A stretch of 64,000 bases of DNA from Rhizobium sp. CC-YZS058 (GTDB taxonomy: Bacteria > Pseudomonadota > Alphaproteobacteria > Rhizobiales > Rhizobiaceae). The notes below the pieces were generated by a model. The model was given only the letters and a program-made list of their open reading frames with translations, was not told the DNA's origin and did not search any database. The position numbers and the translations under genes were made by a program. The DNA lies in contig NZ_JAYESJ010000001.1 in the NCBI RefSeq assembly GCF_034720595.1, positions 1,328,001-1,392,000 on the forward strand, written 5' to 3'. Below, piece after piece: positions 45,943 through 55,186 of this stretch (positions within the stretch are counted from its first letter, which is position 1; each line of letters begins with the position of its first letter).

Positions 45943-47235
45943 ATGACCGAGACTACCAAGAGCCAGACGAGCGGGCTGACGCGCCGCAGCCTTCTCAAGA
46001 CCGGTGCGGCGGCGGCCGGCGCGATCGCCGGTTCGGGCGCCATCACCGGCTTCCCGACCATCTGGGCCCAGACGCCGATCACGCTGCGCCAGTTCGGCAC
46101 CGGCGTGTCGAACATCAATGCCATCGCCCAGAAGTGCAAGGAAGACCTCGGCATCACGCTGGAGATGACGGCCACCGATTCCGACGCCGCCGCCCAGCGC
46201 GCTGTCACCCAGCCGGACAGCTACGATATTGCCGACATCGAATACTGGATCCTGAAAAAGGTGTTCCCGGCCGGCGTCATCCAGCCGATGGATACGACCA
46301 AGCTCAAATACTACGACAAGATCGTCCCGCTCTTCAAAACCGGCAAGCTGAAGCCCGACAGCGTGATTGCGCAGGGCACCGCGCCGCACACGGTCGGCTA
46401 TGTCGAAAGGATCGGCGACAAGACCTTCGCCAAGGGCGAGACCCAGTTCTTCACCATGGTGCCGACCATCTACAATGCCGACACGCTCGGCATTCGCCCG
46501 GACCTCGTCGGCCGCGAGATCACCACCTGGGCCGATATCATGGACCCGGCCTTCAAGGGCAAGACCTCGATCCTCAACATTCCGTCGATCGGAATCATGG
46601 ATGCGGCGATGATCTGCGAGGCGATGGGCATCATCAAATATGCCGACAAGGGCAACATGACCAAGGCCGAGATCGACACGACGATCGAGTTCCTGGTCAA
46701 GGCCAAGCAGGACGGCCAGTTCCGGGCCTTCTGGAAGTCCTTCGACGAGTCGGTCAACCTGATGGCCTCGGGCGAAGTGGTCATCCAGTCCATGTGGTCG
46801 CCGGCCGTTGCCGCCGTGCGTTCCAAGGGTATTGCCTGCAAGTATCAACCACTGAAGGAAGGCTATCGCTCTTGGGGCGGCGGCCTCGGCCTCGCCGCGC
46901 ATCTGAGCGGCGCGCAGCTCGATGCAGCCTATGAATACATCAACTGGTACACCTCCGGCTGGGTCGGCGGCTACCTGAACCGTCAGGGCTACTACTCGGC
47001 TGCCATGGATACGGCGAAGGAATACATGACCGCCGACGAATGGGGCTACTGGATCGAGGGCAAGCCTGCCCAGGGCGATATCCTGTCTCCGGAAGGCAAG
47101 GTGATGGAGAAGGCCGGCGCCGTGCGCGATGGCGGCTCCTTCGAAGACCGCATGGGCAAGGTCGCCTGCTGGAACTCCGTCATGGACGAGGACCGCTACA
47201 TGGTTCGCCGTTGGAACGAGTTCATCGCGGCCTGA
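45943..47235 (+). CDS. ABC transporter substrate-binding protein, Tat-exported
   Basis: A 430-aa periplasmic binding protein of the PotD/PotF-like family with a twin-arginine signal (LTRRSLLKTGAAAAGAIAG; cleavage near residue 43). The mature part begins TPITLRQFGTGVSNINAIAQ. Aromatic and acidic residues such as DIADIEYWILKKVF and WKSFDESVNLMASGEVVIQ line the expected pocket. Use of the Tat route suggests folding or a cofactor before export. The ligand is unknown; the racemase neighbour argues for an amino-acid-like or hydantoin-like compound. Confidence 0.9.
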   Translation: MTETTKSQTSGLTRRSLLKTGAAAAGAIAGSGAITGFPTIWAQTPITLRQFGTGVSNINAIAQKCKEDLGITLEMTATDSDAAAQRAVTQPDSYDIADIEYWILKKVFPAGVIQPMDTTKLKYYDKIVPLFKTGKLKPDSVIAQGTAPHTVGYVERIGDKTFAKGETQFFTMVPTIYNADTLGIRPDLVGREITTWADIMDPAFKGKTSILNIPSIGIMDAAMICEAMGIIKYADKGNMTKAEIDTTIEFLVKAKQDGQFRAFWKSFDESVNLMASGEVVIQSMWSPAVAAVRSKGIACKYQPLKEGYRSWGGGLGLAAHLSGAQLDAAYEYINWYTSGWVGGYLNRQGYYSAAMDTAKEYMTADEWGYWIEGKPAQGDILSPEGKVMEKAGAVRDGGSFEDRMGKVACWNSVMDEDRYMVRRWNEFIAA

Positions 47236-47363
47236 GCCTGGCGATCGGCACGGCGCTTATCGAGGCGCGCCGTGCCCGCTTTCGTCCGGTGCGCGTACCC
47301 GCGCGCCGGACGAGACGAGACGCGAACGGACGACACCAAAGGCCGGCAGAGAGGAAAGACGCC

Positions 47364-48278
47364 ATGGCGAGCATTGCATCGAGCGCCGGGGAGGCGAAGA
47401 AGCACGGTGGGACTGTGCGGTCCTTCCGCCTCTCGCCCGGGCTGATCTCCGGCCTGGAGGCCACCCCGCTGATCGCCATTCTCGGCTTCTTCTTCCTTCT
47501 GCCGATCCTGATGATCGCCGTCGTCAGCTTCTGGGACTATGACTTCGCCGGGCTCTATCCCGATTTCCTCACCATGAACTACGAGGAAACGCTCGGCTCC
47601 TGGGTAACCTGGAAGACGTACCTGAACACGCTCAAATATACGGTGATCGTATGGGCCCTGACCGCGGTCATCGGTTTCTGGGTCGCCTATTTCCTCGCCT
47701 TCCACATCCGCACGACCACCATGCAGATGGTGCTGTTCCTCGTCTGCACCGTGCCCTTCCTCACCTCCAACATCATCCGCATGATTTCCTGGATCCCGGT
47801 GCTCGGGCGCAACGGGCTGGTCAATTCGACGCTGATCGAGATGGGGCTCATTCCTGCGCCGATCGAATGGCTGCTCTATTCGGAGTTCGCCGTCGTGCTC
47901 GCCATGGTGCATCTCAACACGCTCTTCATGGTGACGCCGATCTTTAACACGCTGATGCGCATCGACCGGTCGTTGATCGAGGCGGCGCGGGATGCCGGCG
48001 CGTCGGGCTGGCAGATCCTCTGGAACGTCATCCTGCCGCTTGCCAAGCCCGGCATCGCCATCGGCTCGATCTTCGTCGTCACCCTGGTCATGGCCGATTT
48101 CTCCACCGTTCAGATCATGTCGGGCGGGCAGAGCGCGTCGGTGGCGCTGATGATGCGCAACCAGATGTCGCTGCTGCAATATCCGGCGGCCGCCGCCAAT
48201 GCCGTCGTGCTGCTCATCGTCGTCCTCCTGATGGTCGCCGCCATCCTGCGCGTCGTCGATATCCGCAAGGAGCTGTGA
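47364..48278 (+). CDS. ABC transporter permease (PotB-like)
   Basis: A 304-aa inner-membrane permease with six transmembrane helices. The EAA loop is LIEAARDAGASGWQILWNVI followed by LPLAKPGIAIGS. The cytoplasmic N-terminus (about 35 residues) is polar. GAGGAAAG precedes the ATG at 47364. It is the first of two permeases, with the second starting one base after its stop codon. Confidence 0.92.
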   Translation: MASIASSAGEAKKHGGTVRSFRLSPGLISGLEATPLIAILGFFFLLPILMIAVVSFWDYDFAGLYPDFLTMNYEETLGSWVTWKTYLNTLKYTVIVWALTAVIGFWVAYFLAFHIRTTTMQMVLFLVCTVPFLTSNIIRMISWIPVLGRNGLVNSTLIEMGLIPAPIEWLLYSEFAVVLAMVHLNTLFMVTPIFNTLMRIDRSLIEAARDAGASGWQILWNVILPLAKPGIAIGSIFVVTLVMADFSTVQIMSGGQSASVALMMRNQMSLLQYPAAAANAVVLLIVVLLMVAAILRVVDIRKEL

Positions 48279-48279
48279 G

Positions 48280-49101
48280 ATGCATCACGAAAAACGTGGC
48301 CTGGAATTCTACCTGCTGGCCGGCTTCTTCGCCCTCTTCGTGCTCTTTCTCTATGGGCCGCTCTCCGCCGTGCTGATCCTGTCCTTCCAGGGGCCGAATG
48401 GCGGGCTGACCTTTCCGATGAACGGGGTTTCGCTGCGCTGGTTCGCCAATCTGTTCGAACAGCAGGCGGTCGGCGATTTCGGGGCCTCCTTCACCCGCTC
48501 CTTCACGCTCGGCCTGATGGTGATGGTCGTCAATGTCGTGGTGTCGCTGCTCGCGGGGCTCGCCTTCCGCCGCCGCTTTCCGGGCTCCACCGCCCTGTTC
48601 TACGTCACCGTCGCCAGCCTGGTGGTGCCGTCGATCATCATCTCGCTCGGCATCGGCGTCGTCTTCCAGCAGCTGGGGCTGAAGCCTGCCTGGTATTCCT
48701 CCGCCTTCGGTGCGCATCTGACCTGGACCTTGCCCTTCGGCGTGCTGATCATGTTCGCCGTCTTCAACCGGTTCTCGCCCTCCTATGAGGAAGCCGCGCG
48801 CGATCTCGGTGCCAGCTCCTGGCAGACCTTCCGGCACGTGCTTCTGCCGATGATCGCGCCCAGCCTGATCGGCGTCGGCCTGTTCGGCTTCACCCTTTCC
48901 TATGACGAATTTGCCCGCACGCTGATGACGGCCGGGACATACAACACGCTGCCGCTCGAAATTTACGGCATGACCACCAACGTCACGACGCCGGTGCTCT
49001 ATGCGCTGGGAACGGTGACGACGCTCTTCTCCTTCACCATCATCCTGCTCGCGCTCGGCACGATCACCCTTCTGCGCCGCCGGCAGGCCAAGCGAGTCTG
49101 A
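48280..49101 (+). CDS. ABC transporter permease (PotC-like)
   Basis: A 273-aa permease with six transmembrane segments; the EAA loop is YEEAARDLGASSWQTFRHVL followed by LPMIAPSLIGVG. It pairs with the upstream permease to form the heterodimeric channel. It starts right after the preceding stop and is followed after 8 bp by the racemase. Confidence 0.92.
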   Translation: MHHEKRGLEFYLLAGFFALFVLFLYGPLSAVLILSFQGPNGGLTFPMNGVSLRWFANLFEQQAVGDFGASFTRSFTLGLMVMVVNVVVSLLAGLAFRRRFPGSTALFYVTVASLVVPSIIISLGIGVVFQQLGLKPAWYSSAFGAHLTWTLPFGVLIMFAVFNRFSPSYEEAARDLGASSWQTFRHVLLPMIAPSLIGVGLFGFTLSYDEFARTLMTAGTYNTLPLEIYGMTTNVTTPVLYALGTVTTLFSFTIILLALGTITLLRRRQAKRV

Positions 49102-49109
49102 TCCCCTCC

Positions 49110-49841
49110 ATGCGCATCCTCCTCGTCAATCCGAACACCACCGCCTCGATGACCGAGAAGGCGGCCGCGGCCGGGCGCCAGGTCGCCGGCGCCGGCACCC
49201 AGATCCTGTCGGCCACTTCCAGCATGGGGCCGGCGTCGATCGAGGGGCATTATGACGGCGCGATGGCGCTTCCCGGCCTGATGGCGGCGCTCCGCCGCGG
49301 CGAGGCGCAGGGGGCGGACGCCGCGGTCATCGCCTGTTTCGATGATACCGGCCTCGACGCCGCCCGGTCGCTCGCCTCGATCCCCGTCCTCGGTCTCTGC
49401 GAAAGCGCCTTGATGACGGCCGGCTTCCTCGCGCAGCGCTTCTCCGTCGTCACCACGCTGGAACGCTCCCGCGTGCTGCTGGAAAACCTGACCCGGCATT
49501 ACGGCTTCGGCGGCCGGGTAAAGGTGCGCGCCGCCGATATTCCAGTGCTCGACCTGGAGGAGGAGGGGTCGGGCGCGCTCGACAAGCTGCGCCATCAGAT
49601 CGAGCGGGCCCTGCATGAGGACGGGGCGGAGGCGATCGTGCTGGGCTGCGCCGGCATGGCCGATCTCGCCTTCGAGCTTCAGCAGATCTACCAGGTCCCG
49701 GTCATCGACGGCGTTTCGGCAGCGGTGAAACAGGCCGAAGCCTTGGTCGCGCAGCGCCTGACGACCAGCAAGCGCGGATCCTACGCCGCCCCGCTCGCCA
49801 AACCCTATTCCGGCGCCATGGCCTCCTTCGCCCCGCACTAA
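49110..49841 (+). CDS. Asp/Glu/hydantoin racemase-family protein
   Basis: A 243-aa enzyme of the aspartate/glutamate/hydantoin racemase superfamily. The opening MRILLVNPNTTASMT is characteristic of hydantoin/allantoin racemases, and the two catalytic Cys lie in VIACFDDTGLD and VLGCAGMADLA. It would interconvert enantiomers of a hydantoin-like compound or amino acid brought in by the upstream transporter. No hydantoinase or carbamoylase gene is nearby, so the full pathway must be elsewhere if the assignment is right. Confidence 0.85.
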   Translation: MRILLVNPNTTASMTEKAAAAGRQVAGAGTQILSATSSMGPASIEGHYDGAMALPGLMAALRRGEAQGADAAVIACFDDTGLDAARSLASIPVLGLCESALMTAGFLAQRFSVVTTLERSRVLLENLTRHYGFGGRVKVRAADIPVLDLEEEGSGALDKLRHQIERALHEDGAEAIVLGCAGMADLAFELQQIYQVPVIDGVSAAVKQAEALVAQRLTTSKRGSYAAPLAKPYSGAMASFAPH

Positions 49842-50368
49842 GCGCGCTGCTCTCCCGGGTATGGTCTGCCTGGTGTCCGGGTGCTGGGCAAATGCGCAAT
49901 CAGCGTGTGCGATGGCTACCCGCGGCGCGTTTCCGGCCGCAGCCGGCACGATCATGTCGCTGTCGTCGATCGAGCTTCTTCCTTGGCGCATTCCATCACG
50001 TTCGAGGCCTGCGAGGCGCGGCAGGGCGATGGCGGGTTGAGGCTCTGCAGCAAAGATCGAACCCCATTCCCTCAAAACTGCCAGCACCGAGGGTCTCTTC
50101 TCACCCCGGGATGAAAGGCTCTTCCGAGGGATCGGCTCCACCGGGTTCATGCCTTACTTTCTACCCTTCCGAAGGAGGCTGGCTCGGCCCAATTTAAGCG
50201 ATCGTCGCGCCGTCGCGGGCGCATCGTCGCGGCATGGCTATTCGTATCCCTGCAGGCAGCCACGCGAGGAGCGAAAGAAAGTTGACTGAATTTGTCACCA
50301 TTCGGCTTTCTTTGCGGCAAAAACTTGATAGAAGGACTCATCTTAACTTCTCTCTCGGATCGCTGCGC
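49842..50368. other. Intergenic region before siderophore receptor
   Basis: No gene is seen in these 527 bases. Short open frames are present but lack ribosome sites and protein-like composition. The right end, AT-rich from about 50270, holds the iron-responsive motif listed separately. The frame of the receptor is open back to 50234 without signal-peptide features. Confidence 0.45.
50283..50297. promoter_or_regulatory. IRO-type (RirA) iron-responsive motif
   Basis: TGA-CTGAATTTG-TCA fits the rhizobial IRO consensus TGA-N9-TCA bound by RirA under iron sufficiency. It lies 71 bases before the receptor start in a locally AT-rich segment. Confidence 0.6.
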
Positions 50369-52537
50369 ATGCCTCTCTCCCTTTCTCGCCCTGCCTTCTC
50401 CGCCCTCCGCATGGTCCTGACGGCCGGCACCTCGCTTCTTGCCCTGACGCTGGCCGCCGAGGCGCAGGAGGCTCCGACGGAGCTTGAGGAACTGGTGGTC
50501 AAGAGCGGCAGCGGCGGCACGATCACCGCGGAGGGCTATGTCGGGACGGCAAGCGCCACCGGCGCCAAGGTCGACACGCCGTTCCTGGAAACGCCGCAGT
50601 CCATCTCCTCCGTCACCGAATCGCAGCTGAAGGACCGTAATCCGCAGACGCTGGTCGAAACCCTCGCCTACACGCCGGGGACTCGCATCGGCGCCTATGG
50701 CTTCGATCCGCGCTTCGACAGCTTCACGGTGCGTGGCTTCGATGTCACCTATAGCGGCATCTTCCGCGACAATCTTCGCCAGCCGGGCGCCGGCTCGTCG
50801 CTGTTCAAGACGGAGCCCTATGGGCTGGAAGGCGTATCGATCCTGCGCGGCCCATCCTCGGCGCTCTACGGCGCATCGGGTGCGGGCGGCCTCTACAACC
50901 TGATCACCAAGCGCCCGACGGTCGAGCCGCTGCACGAGGTACAGGTCCAGTATGGCTCGCATGCGCGCAAGCAGGGGCAGTTCGATGTCTCCGGCCCGCT
51001 CGGCGAGGACGAGGCCGTTCTCTATCGCATGACCGGCCTGCTCCGAAGCGCCGATACCGAGCAGATTTCCGTCGCGGACGACCGCGCCTACATCGCGCCC
51101 GCCGTCACCTGGAAGCCGGATGAAGACACGACGCTCACTCTGCTCGGCGAATATTCCCGCACCAAGACCGGCGGCACGGCGGCCTATTATTACGACGCTG
51201 CCAGAAACGAGGTGACCGACTATTTCGGCGGCAATCCCGCCTTCAATGACAGCGTCCAGCATCAGGGCCGTATCGGCTACGAGTTCGAGCACCGCTTCGA
51301 TGAGGGGATCACCATCCGCCAGAACGCCCGGTTCTCGACCCTGAAGACCGATGCCGACTGGGCCTTTGCCTATGCGCCGAACGCGCTCGACCCGCGCCTG
51401 ATCGACCGCAGCGCCGGCACCTTCGAGGAGCGGCTGAACGCCGGCGTCATCGACACCCAGCTGGAAGTGAAGTTCGACACCGGCGCGCTCGACCATACGC
51501 TGCTCGTCGGCATCGACGCGACGACGCTGCGCTATCACTCGCTGAACGGCAACGGCATTTCCCCGCCGCTCGATCTCGATGATCCCGATCGCGGCGATCC
51601 CGTCGATCGGATTCCGTTCCAGACCAAGGTCAAGCAGGACCAGTGGCAGCTCGGTACCTATGTCCAGGATCAGATCCGCTATGACGCCTGGACGCTGACG
51701 CTCGGCGGCCGCTACGACTGGGTGGACACCACCACCCGCTCGACGGACCTCGCCACCGACGCGCTGACCCGCACCGAGCAGACCGACAAGGCCTTCTCCG
51801 GCCGCATCGGGCTGACCTACCAGTTCGACAACGGCATCGCGCCCTATGCGAGCTATTCCACCGCCTTCTCCCCGAATGCCGGCGTCAGCCAGGAAACCGG
51901 GGCGCCCTTCGATCCGACGAAGAGCGAGCAGCAGGAACTGGGCGTCAAGGTTCTCCTGCCCGACAGCAACACCCTCGTCACCGCCTCGGTCTTCAACATC
52001 GACCAGAAGGATGGTCTCTATTACGAGGTCGTGGACCTGCCGACCGGGCCCGCCAATATCCAGGTCCAGCGCGGCAAGCTGCGTTCGCGCGGGTTCGAGC
52101 TGGAGGCGGTGACCAGTCTCGACACCGGCCTGTCGCTGACGGCGGCCTACAGCTACACCCACATGAAGATCATCGAGGGGCCGGACGCGACGATCGACAA
52201 TTTCGTTTCCTCCGTGCCGATGCACACGGCCTCGGTCTATGCCGATTACACGCTGCAGGCCGATGGCGCCTGGTCGGGCCTCGGTTTCGGCGGCGGGGTG
52301 CGCTTCATCGGTGCGAGCTATGGCAATGACGAGAACACGCTCCGGAACAGCGCCCGGGCGTTGGTCGATGCGGCGGTGCATTACGACTTCGCCGCGCTCG
52401 ATCCGAAGTATGACGGCCTGCGGCTGCAGGTGAACGCCACCAATCTCTTCGACCGACGCGACCCCGTCTGCTCGGCCGGCTTCTGCTACCGCGACCAGGG
52501 CCGCGCGGTCATCGGCTCGCTGAAATACAGCTGGTAG
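50369..52537 (+). CDS. TonB-dependent siderophore receptor
   Basis: A 722-aa outer-membrane receptor of the FhuA/FoxA type. Signal peptide about residues 1-31 (MVLTAGTSLLALTLAAEAQ), plug domain with TPQSISSVTESQLKDRN and EGVSILRGPSSALYGASGAG, then a 22-strand barrel ending ...GSLKYSW with the terminal aromatic. It transports an iron-hydroxamate-like siderophore with TonB energy. The MPLSLSRPAF start was selected because it precedes the signal; an upstream in-frame ATG at 50234 adds 45 non-signal residues. It heads an iron operon with a reductase and a binding protein. Confidence 0.94.
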   Translation: MPLSLSRPAFSALRMVLTAGTSLLALTLAAEAQEAPTELEELVVKSGSGGTITAEGYVGTASATGAKVDTPFLETPQSISSVTESQLKDRNPQTLVETLAYTPGTRIGAYGFDPRFDSFTVRGFDVTYSGIFRDNLRQPGAGSSLFKTEPYGLEGVSILRGPSSALYGASGAGGLYNLITKRPTVEPLHEVQVQYGSHARKQGQFDVSGPLGEDEAVLYRMTGLLRSADTEQISVADDRAYIAPAVTWKPDEDTTLTLLGEYSRTKTGGTAAYYYDAARNEVTDYFGGNPAFNDSVQHQGRIGYEFEHRFDEGITIRQNARFSTLKTDADWAFAYAPNALDPRLIDRSAGTFEERLNAGVIDTQLEVKFDTGALDHTLLVGIDATTLRYHSLNGNGISPPLDLDDPDRGDPVDRIPFQTKVKQDQWQLGTYVQDQIRYDAWTLTLGGRYDWVDTTTRSTDLATDALTRTEQTDKAFSGRIGLTYQFDNGIAPYASYSTAFSPNAGVSQETGAPFDPTKSEQQELGVKVLLPDSNTLVTASVFNIDQKDGLYYEVVDLPTGPANIQVQRGKLRSRGFELEAVTSLDTGLSLTAAYSYTHMKIIEGPDATIDNFVSSVPMHTASVYADYTLQADGAWSGLGFGGGVRFIGASYGNDENTLRNSARALVDAAVHYDFAALDPKYDGLRLQVNATNLFDRRDPVCSAGFCYRDQGRAVIGSLKYSW

Positions 52538-52542
52538 GCGGC

Positions 52543-53313
52543 ATGGACGGTTCACCGACCTTCGGCGCCGAGACCGCCTTCGACCCACCCGGCCTGCAAA
52601 GCGTCTTTTCCGGCGAGCATGCGTGGTGTGGCGAGAAGATGATGGTCTCGGCAGCGCTTGCCGATGCCGTGCCGCTCTCCGAGTTCTTCTCCTCCGGCGC
52701 GCTGCGCACCGCGCTTGACCGCTATGGCGCGGCCCATAAGGGGGGCGACCGGCGGGCCGTCGCGTCCATGTGGTCGCTCTACTATTTTTCGGCGCTCGCC
52801 ATCCCCTTCATCGTTGCGCGGCGGGCCGACCGGCTGCTGCCCGTCGCGCTCGACACGATGAGCCTTGCGCTCGGCGAGGACGGCTTGCCGCGCGCCTTCG
52901 GCCTTCGCGACGAAGGGGTCTGGAGCGAGGAGGGCGCGGAGCATCTGGACGAGGTGGTCGTGCCGCTGGTGCGCGACCATCTGGCGCCGGCCATCGAGCG
53001 CCTGAGTGCTGCGACCGGCATGGCGCCCAAGCTCGCCTGGAACAACGCCGCCGTCTATCTCGACTATGCCTTCAATGCGACCGCTCGGGCCGCGGATGCA
53101 TCCGCCTGGCCATCGCGATCCTTGTTCGAGACCGACCGTCTTGCCGATGGCGGGCCGAACCCGTTCAAGGGCTGCCTGAGACGCGAGGCAGAGACGAGCG
53201 GCCCGGATCAGGGACAGCTCGTCTGCCGGCGGAAGGTGTGCTGCCTGCGCTATCTGCTGCCGGGCATTCCGAGCTGCGGCGCGCTCTGCGCCTTGCCCGC
53301 CCAGCGACACTGA
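52543..53313 (+). CDS. FhuF-like siderophore-iron reductase
   Basis: A 256-aa FhuF-family protein that reduces siderophore-bound iron in the cytoplasm. The family features are an aromatic central part (MWSLYYFSALAIPFIVARR, LAWNNAAVYLDY) and a C-terminal [2Fe-2S] site with Cys233, Cys234, Cys245 and Cys249. The spacing is CC-x10-C-x3-C rather than the usual CC-x10-C-x2-C, an oddity. It starts 5 bp after the receptor stop and is co-transcribed with it. Confidence 0.87.
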   Translation: MDGSPTFGAETAFDPPGLQSVFSGEHAWCGEKMMVSAALADAVPLSEFFSSGALRTALDRYGAAHKGGDRRAVASMWSLYYFSALAIPFIVARRADRLLPVALDTMSLALGEDGLPRAFGLRDEGVWSEEGAEHLDEVVVPLVRDHLAPAIERLSAATGMAPKLAWNNAAVYLDYAFNATARAADASAWPSRSLFETDRLADGGPNPFKGCLRREAETSGPDQGQLVCRRKVCCLRYLLPGIPSCGALCALPAQRH

Positions 53314-53335
53314 CCCCAATCGGAAGGAGCCCGCG

Positions 53336-54439
53336 ATGGTCCGCCTGCTCATGATCCTCTGTCTTTGCCTAATTCCGGCCCTCGCTTCGGCGACCGACTA
53401 TCCGGTGACGGTAACGGATTCGCTTGGCCGCCAGGTCACGATCCCGGCGCGGCCGGAGGCGGTGCTGCTCGGCAGCGGCTTCAATCTTGTTGCCCTCTCG
53501 CTGATCGAGGATGATCCCGTGCGGCGCCTCGCCGGCTGGTCAACCGACCTCAAGGGCGACAATCCGGAGCTCTATGCCGATTTTGCTACCCGCTTTCCAG
53601 AACTCGCCGATCTGCCGGCGATCGGGGACGGAACGGGGGGCAGCCTGTCGCTGGAGGTGATCCTGACATTGAGATCCGACCTCGCCATTCTCGCCAACTG
53701 GCAGGCGGAAACGGAGGACGGCCGGCGGCTGATCGCCGTGCTCGAGGAGACGGGAGTGCCGGTCGTCGTCGTCGATTTCAACAGCAACGCGATCGGCAAC
53801 ACACCGTCGGCCATGCGACTGCTCGGCACCGTTCTCGATCGCGCGGCGGAGGCGGAGGCTTTCGCCACCTTCTATGAGGAGCGTCTCGCGCGCATTCGCG
53901 ACCGTGTGGCTGCCGATGCCCGGCAGGGGCCGACCGTGCTGATGGACGCATTCCCGAATGCGGAAAAATGCTGCTACGCCTATGGAACGGGTGGACTCGG
54001 CGCATTCATCACGCTTGCCGGCGGACGCAATGTCGCCGATCGAAACTTGCCGCCACAGGGCGGGATGGTCAGCAGCGAATATCTGATTGCAGCCGAGCCG
54101 GAGGTCTATATCGCCACATCCTCGCCCGGCGGTGCCTACAGCCCCCTGTCGATCGGTCCTGGTGTTGCACTTGACGATGCCCGGAAGGGGCTGTCAGGGA
54201 TCACGGCCATGCCGGTCCTGTCCAACCTGAAGGCCATTCGCGACAAGCGGGTCCATGGTCTGTGGAATTTCTTCAACGCCGTGCCGCTAAACATCGTCGC
54301 GGCGGAGGCCTTCGCGACCTGGATCCGTCCGGATCTGTTTGCGGATGTCGATCCGCAGGCGACGCTGGAAGAGATCAACCAGCGTTTCGCGGCGGTTCCC
54401 TTCCGGGGTGCCTATTGGGCGAGCCTGCCGGAGAACTGA
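53336..54439 (+). CDS. Iron-siderophore ABC substrate-binding protein
   Basis: A 367-aa periplasmic binding protein of the FhuD/FecB-like (TroA) class. The signal peptide covers about residues 1-19 (LLMILCLCLIPALASA); the mature part starts DYPVTVTDSLGRQVTIPARP, the standard opening of the family. An unusual ACY-type pair Cys-Cys occurs in NAEKCCYAYG. It lies 22 bp after the reductase gene. No permease or ATPase gene follows in this operon. Confidence 0.88.
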   Translation: MVRLLMILCLCLIPALASATDYPVTVTDSLGRQVTIPARPEAVLLGSGFNLVALSLIEDDPVRRLAGWSTDLKGDNPELYADFATRFPELADLPAIGDGTGGSLSLEVILTLRSDLAILANWQAETEDGRRLIAVLEETGVPVVVVDFNSNAIGNTPSAMRLLGTVLDRAAEAEAFATFYEERLARIRDRVAADARQGPTVLMDAFPNAEKCCYAYGTGGLGAFITLAGGRNVADRNLPPQGGMVSSEYLIAAEPEVYIATSSPGGAYSPLSIGPGVALDDARKGLSGITAMPVLSNLKAIRDKRVHGLWNFFNAVPLNIVAAEAFATWIRPDLFADVDPQATLEEINQRFAAVPFRGAYWASLPEN

Positions 54440-54488
54440 CGTCTGCATCGGCCGGAGCGCTGCCCGGCCGACGGGGATCAAGGGAGTC

Positions 54489-54511
54489 CCGGCACCGACG
54501 GGAGGTGCCGG
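54489..54511. terminator. Hairpin between convergent genes
   Basis: CCGGCACC, 7-nt loop, GGTGCCGG: an 8-bp perfect stem between the binding-protein gene and the convergent DUF892 gene. There is no T-tract, so this is a weak or Rho-aided terminator candidate. Confidence 0.4.
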
Positions 54512-54527
54512 AGGGAGAGGGTGGACC

Positions 54528-55028
54528 TCAGGCGGCCTTGCCGAGGGCGGTCTTGTTGACGGCGGTCTCGGCCAGCTGGGTCAGCAGCTCGTCGGTCTTG
54601 CCTTCTTCCTGCAGCGTCTGGTCGAGAAGCTTCACGGCCTCGTCGAGGCCGAGCAGCCCGGCCCAGGTCTTCAGCGTGCCGTACCGGGCGATCTCATAAT
54701 GCTCGACCGCCTGTGCGGTGGCCAGCAGGCCGGCATCGATGGCGGGCGAGCCCTTGAATTCGTCAAGAATCTCTTCACCTTCCTCGATAATGCCTTCGAT
54801 GGCGGCGCAGGTCTTGCCGACGGCGCGCTTGCCGAAGATTTCGAACACCTTCTGCAGGCGCTCGATCTGGCCTTCGGTTTCCTCGCGGTGGGTCTCGAAC
54901 GCCTGTTTCAGCTTGGCATCCTGCGCGCCACGCATCATCTTCGGCAGAGTCTTGGCGATCTTGCGCTCGGCGTAGTAAACGTCCTTCAGCATGTCGTAAA
55001 ACAGATCTTCAAGGGCCTTCTGAGCCAT
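54528..55028 (-). CDS. DUF892 (YciE/YciF-like) ferritin-like protein
   Basis: A 166-aa four-helix protein of the DUF892 family. It starts ALEDLFYDMLKDVYYAERKI, the family signature, and has the di-iron type Glu/His residues in THREETEGQIERLQ and AVEHYEIARYG. YciE/YciF homologues are osmotic or general-stress-induced and may oxidise iron. It is a single gene, convergent with the siderophore operon. Confidence 0.92.
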   Translation of the reverse strand: MAQKALEDLFYDMLKDVYYAERKIAKTLPKMMRGAQDAKLKQAFETHREETEGQIERLQKVFEIFGKRAVGKTCAAIEGIIEEGEEILDEFKGSPAIDAGLLATAQAVEHYEIARYGTLKTWAGLLGLDEAVKLLDQTLQEEGKTDELLTQLAETAVNKTALGKAA

Positions 55029-55186
55029 GGGTTCAATCCTTTCTCGGATGGAGTGGATATGTTCGACGCCCTGAGAACCAGTGCCCCGGGCGATTGTTCC
55101 GACTCGTCATGCGGGAATCTCTCATCACCTCTTCGCGCTTTGACCCCGGCGAGGGGACCCCTATAGTGGCGGCAGGAGGACGATGG

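Noticed and set aside
50147..52588. Open minus-strand frame of about 813 codons
   Set aside because: Antisense to the TonB-dependent receptor, with no recognisable domain.
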